Positions 17,170-26,041 of a DNA stretch of 64,000 nt are shown piece by piece. The DNA comes from an uncultured Paracoccaceae bacterium (lineage in GTDB: Bacteria; Pseudomonadota; Alphaproteobacteria; Rhodobacterales; Rhodobacteraceae): positions 155,884 to 219,883 of the forward strand of contig CANLEQ010000006.1 in the NCBI GenBank assembly GCA_947489705.1, given 5' to 3'. The first letter of the stretch is position 1. Each line of letters opens with the position of its first letter. The position numbers and the translations under genes were made by a program. The notes under the pieces are model-generated. The model searched no databases, had not been told where the DNA came from, and worked only from the letters and a program-made list of their open reading frames with translations.

Positions 17170-18423
17170 TTACGCCGCCGCCTTTTCCACGATCTCGGAC
17201 AGGGCCGCCGTCAGACGGTCAACCTGTTCGACAGTGTTGTAATGGACCATGGAGACACGCAGCACGCCGTTGTCGCCCTGCTCGCCCAGATCTTCGACGA
17301 GGCGGCGCGAATGGAAATCGCCGAAGCGGATTGCGATGCCGTAGGCGTCCATCGCGCGCGCGATGGCGCCGGAATCCATGCCGTCGAACTTGAAGGCAAT
17401 GGTCGGCACGCGGGTGCTGTTGTCGTTTTGCGCTTCGCCGATCACCCGGCAATCGTTGCGCGCGCGCAGCCAGGACAGCAGCCGCTCGGTCAAGCGGTCC
17501 TCGTGGCGGGTGATTGCGGCATAGGCTGCTTCGAGCCTGGCCCGGCGGTCGCCACTGCCGCCATGCCGCGCACCGAGCGCCGCGAGGTAGTCGACGATCC
17601 CGTCGGTGCTGTAGGCGAGCTCGTAGCTCGGGTTGCCGGGCTCGAGCTTGCCCGGCACTTTGTCCTTGCCGTAGAAATAGTGATAGAGCCCGTCGAGCTC
17701 GCGCAGCAGGTCGTACTTGCCGTACATCATCGCGGCATGGGGACCGTAGGCCTTGTAGAGGCTGAAGACGTAGTAATCGACATCCCAGGCCCGCACGTCG
17801 ATCAGCCGGTGCGGCGCGTAAGCGACGGCATCGACGCAGATCCGCGCGCCGCGTTCGTGTACGAACGCGGCGATGTCGGCGACCGGGTTCACCTTCCCGA
17901 GGATGTTCGAAACATGCGTCACGCAGACGAGCTTCGTCCGCTCGGTCATCAGCGGTTCGAGATCCTCGAGGCGCAACCGGTAGGTCTCATGGTGGAGCGG
18001 CCAGACCTTCACCACGATCCCGAATTCGCGCAGGCGGTCCCACGGTCCGATATTGCTTTCGTGGTCGGCCATGGTGACGATGATCTCGTCGCCCGGCTGC
18101 AACTGGCTGCGCATCGCGCTCGCGAGCGTCTGGAGCAGCACCGTGGTCGACGGGCCGAACACGATCTCTTCGGGACGCGCGGCATTGACGAGCGTGCGGC
18201 CCGCCTCGCGACCGGCCATCAGCGCCTCGGCGGCGGCTTGCGAGACGGGATAGCTTCCGCCGATCTGCACATTGCGCTCGAAGAGGAATTCGGTGATGCG
18301 GTCGACCGCCCCCTTCACCGTCTGCGCGCCGCCGGCATTGTCGAAGAACACCCAGTCGTCGCGCAGCCCCGGGAACTGGCTATGGACGAATTCCATGTCC
18401 AGCGGTTTGGTCGTGTCGGTCAT
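17170..18423 (-). CDS. Cysteine desulfurase-like class V aminotransferase-fold enzyme (VC1184 type)
   Basis: PLP-dependent fold-type I enzyme of 417 residues. Visible features are FFDNAGGAQT (about 26-35), ADHESNIGPW (about 118-127), the aspartate in ICVDAVAYAPH (about 195-205) and the PLP lysine in SLYKAYGPHAAMMYG (about 220-234). It matches the cysteine-desulfurase-like VC1184 subfamily, which is not the housekeeping IscS/SufS and lacks an assigned substrate. It begins 14 bases after the stop of an amino-acid ABC ATPase, so it probably acts on the imported amino acid or a derivative. Confidence 0.85.
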   Translation of the reverse strand: MTDTTKPLDMEFVHSQFPGLRDDWVFFDNAGGAQTVKGAVDRITEFLFERNVQIGGSYPVSQAAAEALMAGREAGRTLVNAARPEEIVFGPSTTVLLQTLASAMRSQLQPGDEIIVTMADHESNIGPWDRLREFGIVVKVWPLHHETYRLRLEDLEPLMTERTKLVCVTHVSNILGKVNPVADIAAFVHERGARICVDAVAYAPHRLIDVRAWDVDYYVFSLYKAYGPHAAMMYGKYDLLRELDGLYHYFYGKDKVPGKLEPGNPSYELAYSTDGIVDYLAALGARHGGSGDRRARLEAAYAAITRHEDRLTERLLSWLRARNDCRVIGEAQNDNSTRVPTIAFKFDGMDSGAIARAMDAYGIAIRFGDFHSRRLVEDLGEQGDNGVLRVSMVHYNTVEQVDRLTAALSEIVEKAAA

Positions 18424-18437
18424 CTCGCTTGTCCTTG

Positions 18438-19175
18438 TCAGTGGTTCAGCACGGCGCTGAGGAAGTTCTTGGTGCGGGGCTCGCGCGGGGCGCTCAGGAC
18501 CTGCCCGGGCGGACCGGTCTCGATCACCTCGCCGCCATCCATGAAGATCACGCGATCGGCGACCTGCGCGGCGAAGCCCATCTCGTGCGTGACGACGATC
18601 ATGGTCACGCCGGTTCCCGCAAGGTCCCGCATCACATCGAGAACCTCGCCCACCATTTCGGGATCGAGCGCCGAAGTCGGCTCGTCGAAGAGCATGACCT
18701 GCGGCTCCATCGCCAGGGCGCGGGCGATTGCGACGCGCTGTTGTTGGCCGCCCGAGAGGTATTCCGGGTACTTGTCGGCCTGCTCGGAGATACCGACGCG
18801 CGCCAGCAGCCGGTCGGCCTGCGAGGCCGCATCGGCGCGAGAGGTGCCGCGCACGCGACGGGGGGCGAGCATGACGTTCTCGCGCACCGTGAGATGGGGA
18901 AAGAGGTTGAAGGACTGGAACACCATCCCGACCTCGGCGCGTACCTTGGCGAGCGTCCGGCCCGGCACGACGGCGATGTCGTCCACCCGGATCTCGCTCT
19001 CCTTCGAGAAGGATTCGAGCCTATTGATGCAGCGGATCAGCGTGGACTTGCCCGAGCCCGAGGGACCTACCACGCAGACCACCTCGCCCTTCTCGATCTC
19101 GAGGTCGATGCCGCGCAGTGCCTCGAACGTGCCGTAGGACTTGCGCAGGTTCCGGATGCTGACGAAGGCGGGCAT
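18438..19175 (-). CDS. Polar amino-acid ABC transporter ATP-binding protein
   Basis: A 245-residue ATPase of the GlnQ/HisP class. Walker [10 protein letters not shown] (about 37-45), Q-loop [14 protein letters not shown], signature [15 protein letters not shown] (about 141-155), Walker [19 protein letters not shown]. Start codon directly abuts the permease stop. Couples ATP hydrolysis to uptake through the HisM-type permease upstream. Confidence 0.92.
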   Translation of the reverse strand: MPAFVSIRNLRKSYGTFEALRGIDLEIEKGEVVCVVGPSGSGKSTLIRCINRLESFSKESEIRVDDIAVVPGRTLAKVRAEVGMVFQSFNLFPHLTVRENVMLAPRRVRGTSRADAASQADRLLARVGISEQADKYPEYLSGGQQQRVAIARALAMEPQVMLFDEPTSALDPEMVGEVLDVMRDLAGTGVTMIVVTHEMGFAAQVADRVIFMDGGEVIETGPPGQVLSAPREPRTKNFLSAVLNH

Positions 19176-19847
19176 TCAGCGGCTCCTTGCGCCGAACCGG
19201 CGCTCCATGCGGGACACCAGCGCGACGAGCGGCCAGAGCACCGCGATATAGATCACGGCGGCGCCGATCAGCGGTGTGGGATTGGCCGCCAGAGCCTGGG
19301 CCTGGGTCGCCTGCTTGAGCAGATCGGGCATCGCTACGACCGAGGCGAGGGCCGTGTCCTTGACCACGTTGATCGAGTTGTTGGTGAGCGGCGGGATGAC
19401 GATCTTGACCGCCTGCGGCAGGATCACGTCGACCATCGTCTGGCGGTGGCTGAGCCCCAGGGCGGCGGAGGCCTCGAACTGGCCGCCGGGGATCGCCTCG
19501 ATCCCGGCGCGGAAGATCTCGGCTGTGTAGGCGCCGGAGACCAGCGTCAGCGCGGTCATCGCCGAGGCGAAGGGCGAGAGGCGCAGGCCCACGAATGGCA
19601 GCGCGTAATAGACGATGATGAGAAGGACGAGCAGCGGGATCGAGCGAAATATATCGATGTAGAGCCGTGCCAGAAGCCTCAGCGGAACCGGCCCGTAGAG
19701 CCTGATCATCGACACGATCAGCCCCAGCACGAGGCCCGCCACGATGCTCGCCGCGCCGAGCTGCACCGTGACCCAGAGCCCCTGGATCAGCAAAGGCCAG
19801 GTCCGCAGAAAGACCTCTGCGTTCAGAAAGGTATCGAAGATATCCAT
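19176..19847 (-). CDS. Polar amino-acid ABC transporter permease
   Basis: A 223-residue inner-membrane permease of the HisMQ family with about five hydrophobic segments and the EAA loop ASAALGLSHRQTMVDV (about 126-141). IDIFRSIPLLVLLIIVY matches the conserved region of this family. Only one permease gene is present, so it probably works as a homodimer. Confidence 0.9.
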   Translation of the reverse strand: MDIFDTFLNAEVFLRTWPLLIQGLWVTVQLGAASIVAGLVLGLIVSMIRLYGPVPLRLLARLYIDIFRSIPLLVLLIIVYYALPFVGLRLSPFASAMTALTLVSGAYTAEIFRAGIEAIPGGQFEASAALGLSHRQTMVDVILPQAVKIVIPPLTNNSINVVKDTALASVVAMPDLLKQATQAQALAANPTPLIGAAVIYIAVLWPLVALVSRMERRFGARSR

Positions 19848-19912
19848 GGATGTCCTTCAGGCGGGCATACCGGACGAACCGGGACCTCGGGCCCCGGCCC
19901 GGTGGCACAGGC

Positions 19913-20707
19913 TCAGTCGAGCGTCGGCATCGGAAGGACCTTGACGGTCGAGGTCGTATCTTCGGGCGTCGCGCCGAACCATTCCTCGTGCAGCTCGGCC
20001 AGAACGCCTTCCTCCTTCAGCTCCGTGAGAATATCGTTCACCTCGCTCGCCAGCTCGGCATCCTTCGCGAACATCATCGAATATTTCTCGCCCGTCTCGA
20101 TGCGCTGCACGACTTCGAGGTCCGGCTTGTCCTTCACATAGTAGAGGAGCGCCGGAATGTCGGAGATGTAGCCGTCGATGCGCCCCGCAGTCAGGTCGAG
20201 CATCGCGGGGGCCAGCCCTTCGTAGCGGCGGATGTCCGAGAAGCCGTATTCCTCGGCGTGGTCGGTCGCCCACATGTCTCCGGTGGATCCGGTATCCACG
20301 CCGACGACCATGTCCTCCATCTCGTCGAGGGACGCCGGCCCGCCCGACGCCACCGTCAGCGACTGGTCGCTGTCGTAATAGGGCTGCGCGAAGGAGACCG
20401 ATTCCAGCCTTTCGTCGGTGATGGTGATCGACGACGTGGCGATGTCGATCCGGCCCGATTGCACGGCGGAGAAGAGGCCGTTGAACGGGATGTTGACGAT
20501 TTCGACCTCGGCCCCGAGACGCTCGGCGACCGCGTTGACGAGATCGATCTCGAAACCGACGAAGTCGCCGGATTCGTCCTGAAATTCCCATGGCACGTTG
20601 CCGATATTGGCGCCGACGGTAAGCTGGTCCTGCGCGGCCGCGGGAAAGGCGGTGCCACCGAGGATGGCCAGACTGAGAGAGGCCATTTTCAGATGCGTTG
20701 CGATCAT
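19913..20707 (-). CDS. Polar amino-acid ABC transporter substrate-binding protein
   Basis: A 264-residue periplasmic receptor (SBP_bac_3 family). Signal peptide about 1-26 (ends FPAAAQD). Mature motifs include VGANIGNVPWEFQDESGDFVG-type opening, GFEIDLVNAVAERLGAEVE and SGRIDIATSSITITDERLE, the ligand-clamping region. First gene of the minus-strand operon; the promoter faces the FadR-type regulator. The ligand is not determinable by eye; the linked cysteine-desulfurase-like enzyme hints at a sulfur or seleno amino acid or another modified amino acid. Confidence 0.9.
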   Translation of the reverse strand: MIATHLKMASLSLAILGGTAFPAAAQDQLTVGANIGNVPWEFQDESGDFVGFEIDLVNAVAERLGAEVEIVNIPFNGLFSAVQSGRIDIATSSITITDERLESVSFAQPYYDSDQSLTVASGGPASLDEMEDMVVGVDTGSTGDMWATDHAEEYGFSDIRRYEGLAPAMLDLTAGRIDGYISDIPALLYYVKDKPDLEVVQRIETGEKYSMMFAKDAELASEVNDILTELKEEGVLAELHEEWFGATPEDTTSTVKVLPMPTLD

Positions 20708-20747
20708 GTCGTACCCTGTTGGCTGATTGTTTTTGACAGACCGGCCA

Positions 20748-20764
20748 AACCGGTCTTACCAGTT
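20748..20764. promoter_or_regulatory. Candidate FadR/GntR operator
   Basis: AACCGGTCTTACCAGTT reads as AACTGGT-AAG-ACCGGTT on the other strand, an almost perfect dyad (6 of 7 paired positions) matching the TGGTNNNACCA style of FadR-subfamily operators. It overlaps a second repeat, AGACCGG-N5-CCGGTCT (20738-20756). It sits between the amino-acid transporter operon and the divergent FadR-type regulator gene. Confidence 0.6.
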
Positions 20765-20847
20765 AACATGCACGATCGCATGCGCATTGCAACAGGTCGC
20801 GAGGGCGGAATACACGCGTCTGCGCCGGAGCCGGCGACAGAAACGGG

Positions 20848-21585
20848 ATGATGGGACGGCGCGACATGCTGGAAAAGACCCCGGTGACGCAGACGATCGC
20901 GCGTCGGCTGCAGGACATGATCCGCACGGGAGAGCTGAAAAAGGGCGAAAAGATCCCGTCTCAGCGCATCCTGTCGGAACGGATGAAAGTGTCGCGCCCA
21001 TCGTTGCGCGAGGCGCTTCTCACGCTCGAGACACTCGGGCTGGTGCGGACTCTGCCCGCACGGGGAACTTTCGTCGTCGACCGCGATGCGGAGCCCGAGC
21101 CCCAGAGCGTCTGGCGCTACGACGACGCCTACAGCATCCGCGACGTGTTCCAGTCGCGAATGCTGATCGAGGCGGAGCTGTCGCGGCTCGCTGCCGGTCA
21201 TCTCGACGCGGCCGCTCTGGGCCGGCTTGAACAGGCCGCCGGCGAATTCGAGGCCGCCTGGCACGACGGCGACCTCGTCGCCCATGTCGAAGCCGATCTG
21301 CGGTTCCACCGCGCCATCGCCGATGCAAGCCCGAACAAGATGCTGCGCCGCCTCTACCATTCGGTCCGAGACCTGTTGACCGAAAGCCAGCGCCAGCCGA
21401 TCCCGAACACGGCGCGCGATCGCATGATGCAATCGATTGCGGAGCATCAAGAGATCCTGACGGCGCTTCGAGCAGGCGACGGCCCGCGCGCGGAGGCCGC
21501 GATGCGCGTCCATGTCGGCAATACCGCGATCTGCGCCGGGGTGGACGGCGAAAGCCTTTGCCGTAGCAACCGGCACTCGGGCTAG
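20848..21585 (+). CDS. FadR-subfamily GntR transcriptional regulator
   Basis: A 245-residue one-component regulator. Residues about 12-75 form a winged helix with LKKGEKIPSQRILSERMKVSRPSLREAL, followed by an FCD ligand-binding domain (about 95-235) containing the metal-site-type residues in ADLRFHRAIADASPNKML. ATGs at 20848, 20851 and 20866 (MLEKTPVTQ) are all possible starts. It is divergent from the amino-acid ABC operon and probably controls it through the dyad in between. The C-terminus ends close to a decayed IS element but looks complete. Confidence 0.88.
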   Translation: MMGRRDMLEKTPVTQTIARRLQDMIRTGELKKGEKIPSQRILSERMKVSRPSLREALLTLETLGLVRTLPARGTFVVDRDAEPEPQSVWRYDDAYSIRDVFQSRMLIEAELSRLAAGHLDAAALGRLEQAAGEFEAAWHDGDLVAHVEADLRFHRAIADASPNKMLRRLYHSVRDLLTESQRQPIPNTARDRMMQSIAEHQEILTALRAGDGPRAEAAMRVHVGNTAICAGVDGESLCRSNRHSG

Positions 21586-21680
21586 CGACGAAGGGGCCCT
21601 CCGCGCGCATCAAAGGCCGCGGGATCCAAGGGGGTGCATTGCACGCATGCCGGCGCCGGCACTGAAAGCGAAATATAATA
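21586..21680. other. Spacer left of the IS remnant
   Basis: About 95 bp between the regulator stop and the left end of the IS630 remnant. No gene or clear signal seen. Confidence 0.5.
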
Positions 21681-22064
21681 CCTATGGCCCTCCTTCCTGA
21701 CTCGATTGTGAGGTGCGCGCGCTTTCGGGCCATGATTCCGTTCTTCCGTTGACGGGAGGGCCAACGATGACGGTTGCGATTCGTCGTCCTCGACGGCGCG
21801 GGTTGGCACGCCTCCAACGCGCTCGTCGTGCCCGACAACCTTACCCTCGTCCCGCTGCCACCCTACGCCCCGGAGCTGAACCCCATCGAGAACGTCTGGG
21901 CCCTACCTGCGCGCCAACCGCCTCGCCATCTCCGTCATGGACACCTGGGACGACATCGTCACCGCTGCTGTGACGCCTGGAACTTCTTCGCACAGGAGCA
22001 AGACCGCGTCCGATCCATCACGAACCGGGACTACGCCAAAGCAGTCAATGGTTAGGGCCGTTGG
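21681..22064 (+). mobile_element. Internally deleted IS630-family element
   Basis: The ends form imperfect terminal inverted repeats: CCTATGGCCCT on the left and the complement of AGGGCCGTTGG on the right (9 of 11 positions match), each flanked by a TA dinucleotide (21679-21680 and 22065-22066), the target duplication expected of the IS630/Tc1 group. The element is 384 bp, far below the usual 1.0-1.2 kb, and keeps only the two ends of its transposase gene. It cannot move by itself but could be mobilised by an intact relative. Confidence 0.72.
21767..22055 (+). pseudogene. IS630 transposase remnant (start and C-terminal DDE part only)
   Basis: A start ATGACGGTTGCG with a GGGAGGG ribosome site is joined, out of frame, to the last third of an IS630-type DDE transposase: FVVLDGAGWHASNAL, the PYAPELNPIENVW block with the last acidic catalytic residue, then DAWNFFAQEQDRVRSI and RDYAKAVNG. 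Between these two parts the frame slips twice: an extra C after GTCTGGGCC (about 21898-21903) and a missing base before CTGTGACGCCTGG (about 21967). The middle of the gene is deleted. Confidence 0.75.
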
Positions 22065-22071
22065 TATAATT

Positions 22072-22850
22072 CGCGTTCGGTGGCGGCGCCGAACCACACG
22101 CGTTCGGCATTCCTGCGGACGCGCCTGCCTCTCAAGGATGAAGCCGGGATATTCCACCGGCAGTTCCGTGACCTCGTTGAGCCGAGCAATCTCTTCGTTC
22201 GACAGACGAACTTCCTTCGCCGCGATGTTGTCGCGCAGTCGATCGACCCGCTTGGCCCCGATGATCACGCCCGTCACAATCGGCTGATGGAGAAGCCACG
22301 CGATCGCGATCTGTGCCGGAGTGACACCTTTCTCCTCGGCCATCGGGCGCATCGCCTTCAGTGCCGCGGCCAGACGATCGCGGTTGACGGGCGGGAAGTC
22401 GAAACTGTCCCGGCGCCCTCGGCATCGTACTTCCCTGTGAGCATGCCGCCGGCGAGCGGACTCCCGACCATGAGGCCGAGACCTTCGAATTGAAGCAGCG
22501 GTACGAGCTCGCACTCCAGATCGCGATTGGCAAGGTGTAGAACGCCTGAAGCGAGATCGGCCGGTGGAGAACCCGCGCCCTGGCAATGCCGAGCGCCTTC
22601 ATGATCTGCCACGCCGCCCAGTTCGATAGCCCGACATGATGGGCATGGCCGCGTGTGTCGAGCGCCTTGAGCGTCTCGTCGATCGGCGTGGCGGGATCGA
22701 AACCGTGGATCTGAAAGAGATCGACGTGATCGAGCTGCAACCGGTCGAGGCTTTCGCGGATCCGGTCGTGCAGATGCCGGCGCGACGTTCCGCGCGCGTT
22801 CGGGCCTTCGCCCCCATCGCCTTTGTCGCGATCAGCACATCCTCGCGCTT
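22072..22850 (-). pseudogene. Aldo/keto reductase remnant, several frameshifts
   Basis: Read right to left on the minus strand, pieces of one aldo/keto reductase appear in different frames: REDVLIATK (near 22850), then RGTSRRHLHDRIRESLDRL with LDHVDLFQIHGFDPATPIDE (22680-22795), then ANRDLECELVPLLQFEG and SPLAGGMLTGKYDAEG (22410-22540), then FDFPPVNRDRLAAALKAM to LPVEYPGFILERQ (22110-22405). The order is that of a standard reductase of the YhdN/PLR type, but the first 80 or so residues with the catalytic Tyr are gone and at least three frame changes break it. The IS630 remnant abuts its 3' end. Confidence 0.75.
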
Positions 22851-23215
22851 CACCTGCTGCGCCCAGGTGTCGCGAAGATCGGTTCGGGCCATCGGGCCGA
22901 GGGCCCTACCCCCATCGGACAGGTCGCCCGTTTCGATTTGCACATGTCTTCTCGGCATAGCGTTCGACGGGCGCCTCGTAATTCCGATCGGTGACGATGA
23001 ACCGCTTCCCCATTCCCGCAGGTTTGGCCGTTATCGTAGATCCTCGCCGCAACGCGAGCATCGACGGCCACGTCGAGACCGGCATCGGCGAGCACCGGAC
23101 GGGCGTCGTTCGATCCGAGTTCGAGGACGGATTTCTCCGTGCCCGGCCGCCTTCTGCGCGACGATCCTGCCCGCGCGATTGCTGCCCGTCAACGTCACAC
23201 CGCGCACGCCTGGCT
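22851..23215 (-). pseudogene. Aldehyde dehydrogenase remnant (succinate-semialdehyde dehydrogenase-like)
   Basis: Minus-strand pieces in three frames follow the order of an NAD(P)-dependent aldehyde dehydrogenase: GVRGVTLTGSNRAGRIVAQ (cofactor-binding turn), EKSVLELGSND (region of the catalytic glutamate), ARIYDNGQTCG (region of the catalytic cysteine), KRFIVTDRNYEAPVERY, then GDLSDGGRALGPMARTDLRD. Both ends are missing. The last piece runs in frame straight into the aldo/keto reductase remnant, so a deletion has fused the two dead genes. Confidence 0.72.
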
Positions 23216-23297
23216 GACATCGCGCAAGGGGGCCGGGCAACGTCCGCGCCGCGCCTCGGAAGCGGGGGCGCGAGCGGCTGGCACGCGCGTGCGTCCG

Positions 23298-25097
23298 TCA
23301 GGCGGCCCCCATCCGCGACGGCTTGTCCGGTGCCCCCGCGACACGGTGGCCTCCGGCCACCTCGCGAAGGGAGATGCGCGCGGGACCGCGGCCGACGGGA
23401 AAGATCGGGCTTGCCTCCTCGATACCGGTCGTGTCGGGCAGCGGCGGGCGTCGCCGCGCGGGGTCGGGCACCGGAACCGCGGTGAGCAGGCGTTTGGTGT
23501 AGAGATGCTGCGAATTGAGCATCACCGCGTCCCGCGGTCCTTCTTCCATCACCTGCCCCAGCCGCATGACCATCACCCGATCGGCAACCTGTTCGATCAC
23601 CGCCATGTCGTGGCTGATGAAGAGATAGGAGAGCCCGTCTTCCTCCTGCAGCTCCTGCAGGAGGTCGAGCACCTGTGCCTGAACGCTCACGTCCAGCGCC
23701 GAGACGCTCTCATCCGCGACGATGACCTTGGGCGACAGCGACAATGCACGCGCAATGCAGACCCGCTGGCGTTGTCCGCCCGAGAATTCGTGGGGGTAGC
23801 GCGACAGCATGTCGGGCGAGAGACCCACCCGCCGGAACAGCCATTCCGCCCGGTCGTCGAGTTCCGATCCCCGCGCCAGCCCGTGGACACGCATCGGCTC
23901 GACCACCTGCTCGCCGACGGTCATGCGTGCATCCAGCGACGCGCCGGGATCCTGAAAGACCATCTGGATGTCGCGCAGGACCGGGCGCATCATCGTCCGC
24001 GAGCGGCCCTGCGTCTGGACCCCGTTGACCCGAACCGATCCCTGCCACGGGACGAGCCCCAGAAGCGCCTTGCCGATGGTCGATTTCCCGCATCCCGACT
24101 CGCCCACCAGCGCCAGGGTCTCGCGCTCGCGGATGTGAAACGAGACCCCCTCGACCGCGTGCACCCGCGCGATCGCCCGCCCGAGCAGGCCGCCGGTGAT
24201 ATCGAAGCGGACGCTGAGGTCGTCCACCTCGACGATCTTCCTGCGCTCGTCTCCGGCCGGGCGGGCCGGCGCGGTGCCGAGCCGGGGAACCGCGGCCAGC
24301 AGCGTGCGCGCATATTCCGTTTGCGGGGCGGCGAAGAGCTCGGTGACCGGCGCGGCCTCTTCCTGCCGTCCCTGGCGCAGCACGATGACGCGGTCCGCCA
24401 TCTCGGCCACCACGCCCATGTCGTGGGTGATCATCAGAACGGCGGTGCCGTTGCGGGATTGCAGGGCCCGGATCAGCTCGAGGATCTCGGCCTGCACGGT
24501 CACGTCCAGCGCCGTGGTCGGCTCGTCCGCGATCAGGATCTCCGGGTCGCAGGCGAGGGCGATCGCGATCATCACGCGCTGCCGCATCCCGCCAGAAAGC
24601 TCGTGGGGATATTGCTTCAGCCGTCGCTCGGGCTCGGTCAGGCGGACGTCCCGGAGCAGCCCGAGCGCGCGCTTCGGCGCATCGGCACGTCCGCAGACCC
24701 CGTGTTCAAGCAGCACTTCGACGAGCTGGCTCTGCACCGTCATCAGCGGATTGAGCGAGGTCATCGGCTCCTGAAAGATCATCGCGATCCGGGCGGAGCG
24801 TATCCGGCGATATCCATGTTCGTCGAGGGCGGTCAGATCGACGTCGCCCAGCCGGATCGACCCGCCGGCGACCCGCGCCATGGGTTTCGGCAAAAGGCCC
24901 ATGATCGCGAGCGCCGTCATCGATTTGCCCGAGCCACTTTCGCCGGCAAGGGCGAGCGTCTCGCCGGGCACGAGATCGAAGGACAATCCGTCGAGGACCG
25001 TCTTCGCGCCCGCTTCGGTCGCCACCTGGACCTTCAGGTCCCGCACCGTCAGGAGGGGCCGTCTCCCGGCCCCTCCCGTATCCTGCCCGAACGTCAT
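23298..25097 (-). CDS. Peptide-type ABC transporter, fused dual ATP-binding protein (DppD-DppF)
   Basis: A 599-residue protein with two complete nucleotide-binding domains. First half: Walker A GESGSGKS (52-59), signature LSGGMRQR, Walker [14 protein letters not shown]. Second half: Walker A GESGCGKST (about 337-345), signature FSGGQRQR, Walker B VIVADESVSALDV. Each half carries an oligopeptide/dipeptide-type C-terminal extension. It supplies both ATPases for the two permeases of this operon. It overlaps the acetamidase gene by four bases (ATGA) and is the last gene; its 3' side is the decay zone. Confidence 0.92.
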   Translation of the reverse strand: MTFGQDTGGAGRRPLLTVRDLKVQVATEAGAKTVLDGLSFDLVPGETLALAGESGSGKSMTALAIMGLLPKPMARVAGGSIRLGDVDLTALDEHGYRRIRSARIAMIFQEPMTSLNPLMTVQSQLVEVLLEHGVCGRADAPKRALGLLRDVRLTEPERRLKQYPHELSGGMRQRVMIAIALACDPEILIADEPTTALDVTVQAEILELIRALQSRNGTAVLMITHDMGVVAEMADRVIVLRQGRQEEAAPVTELFAAPQTEYARTLLAAVPRLGTAPARPAGDERRKIVEVDDLSVRFDITGGLLGRAIARVHAVEGVSFHIRERETLALVGESGCGKSTIGKALLGLVPWQGSVRVNGVQTQGRSRTMMRPVLRDIQMVFQDPGASLDARMTVGEQVVEPMRVHGLARGSELDDRAEWLFRRVGLSPDMLSRYPHEFSGGQRQRVCIARALSLSPKVIVADESVSALDVSVQAQVLDLLQELQEEDGLSYLFISHDMAVIEQVADRVMVMRLGQVMEEGPRDAVMLNSQHLYTKRLLTAVPVPDPARRRPPLPDTTGIEEASPIFPVGRGPARISLREVAGGHRVAGAPDKPSRMGAA

Positions 25098-26035
25098 TCC
25101 AGGACAAGCCGCGGGAAGTAGAACGACACGACCCAGTTCGGCATGTCCACGATCTCGGATATCCGGAGATCCCCCGCGACCGAGCAGAGCAGATAGGCGT
25201 CCTCGGCCGAGAACCCGTGATGCTTGCCCAGCAGATCGACCATGGCCGAGACGGCATCCCTGGCGCCGCTCATCATGTCGGGCCCGATCCCCGTCGTCAC
25301 CTCGTAGCCCTTAGCATCGAGATGGCGCGTCACCGGGCCCGGCGTGGTAAAGCGCGGAAAGGCGAGCTTCTCCTGCTTCACCAGGTCCAGCGTGATCTCG
25401 ACGTCCATCGGACTTTCGATGGCCGTCCCGCAGACCTCGCCATCGCCCTGCGCCGCATGCGTGTCCCCGATCGAGAAGAGCGCCCCCGCGACCTCGACCG
25501 GCAGATAGAGCGTGGTCCCCGCGGCGAGATCGCGGATATCGAGGTTTCCGCCCATGCGCCGCGGCGGCACGACGGAATGAAGCCCGGGCTCCGCCGGAGC
25601 GAGGCCGATCGTTCCCGCGAAGGGCTTCAGGGGGACCTTCGCGAGATCGGAGAAAAGTGCGGGTTCAAGACTGTCCGGGTCGTAGTCCCAGACCTTCAGA
25701 TGCGGTTCGGTGAACTGGTCGGCAAGCAGACCGAAGCCCGGAATGTTCGCCGTCCAGCCGAAGCCCGACGGGTGGAACGCCTCGATCTGCACCTTCAGCA
25801 CGTCTCCCGGCTCGGCCCCGTCGACATAGACAGGACCTGTGACCGGGTTGATCTTGCCGAAATCCAGGCTCGGCACGTCGGCCGAGACGCTGTCCTTCGT
25901 GAACTGGCCGCCCGAACTGTCGAGGCACTGGAAATGCAGGCGACTGCCGGGGGCGACCGTCCGGGCGGGCGGGATCGAATGATCCCACCCGTGATGGTGA
26001 TGGCCGTGGATCGTGTAATCGCAATTCTTGCACAT
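25094..26035 (-). CDS. fmdA: Acetamidase/formamidase family protein (FmdA-like)
   Basis: A 313-residue amide hydrolase of the FmdA_AmdA family, which releases ammonia from formamide, acetamide or similar short amides. It has the histidine cluster HGHHHHGWDHS near residue 8-18, the export-independent core with AEPGDVLKVQIEAFHPSGFG (about 74-93), GDTHAAQGDGEVCGTAIE (about 194-211) and PNWVVSFYFPR at the end. It is encoded between the binding-protein and ATPase genes of a peptide-type transporter whose operon also has AmiC/AmiR-like regulators, so the substrate is probably an imported amide. Confidence 0.9.
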   Translation of the reverse strand: MCKNCDYTIHGHHHHGWDHSIPPARTVAPGSRLHFQCLDSSGGQFTKDSVSADVPSLDFGKINPVTGPVYVDGAEPGDVLKVQIEAFHPSGFGWTANIPGFGLLADQFTEPHLKVWDYDPDSLEPALFSDLAKVPLKPFAGTIGLAPAEPGLHSVVPPRRMGGNLDIRDLAAGTTLYLPVEVAGALFSIGDTHAAQGDGEVCGTAIESPMDVEITLDLVKQEKLAFPRFTTPGPVTRHLDAKGYEVTTGIGPDMMSGARDAVSAMVDLLGKHHGFSAEDAYLLCSVAGDLRISEIVDMPNWVVSFYFPRLVLE

Positions 26036-26041
26036 GTCGGA

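Noticed and set aside
19878..19903. Terminator in the gap between the amino-acid receptor and permease genes
   Set aside because: ACCGGG/CCCGGT arms enclose a self-complementary GC-rich stretch but pairing is irregular and no T-run follows; too weak to list.
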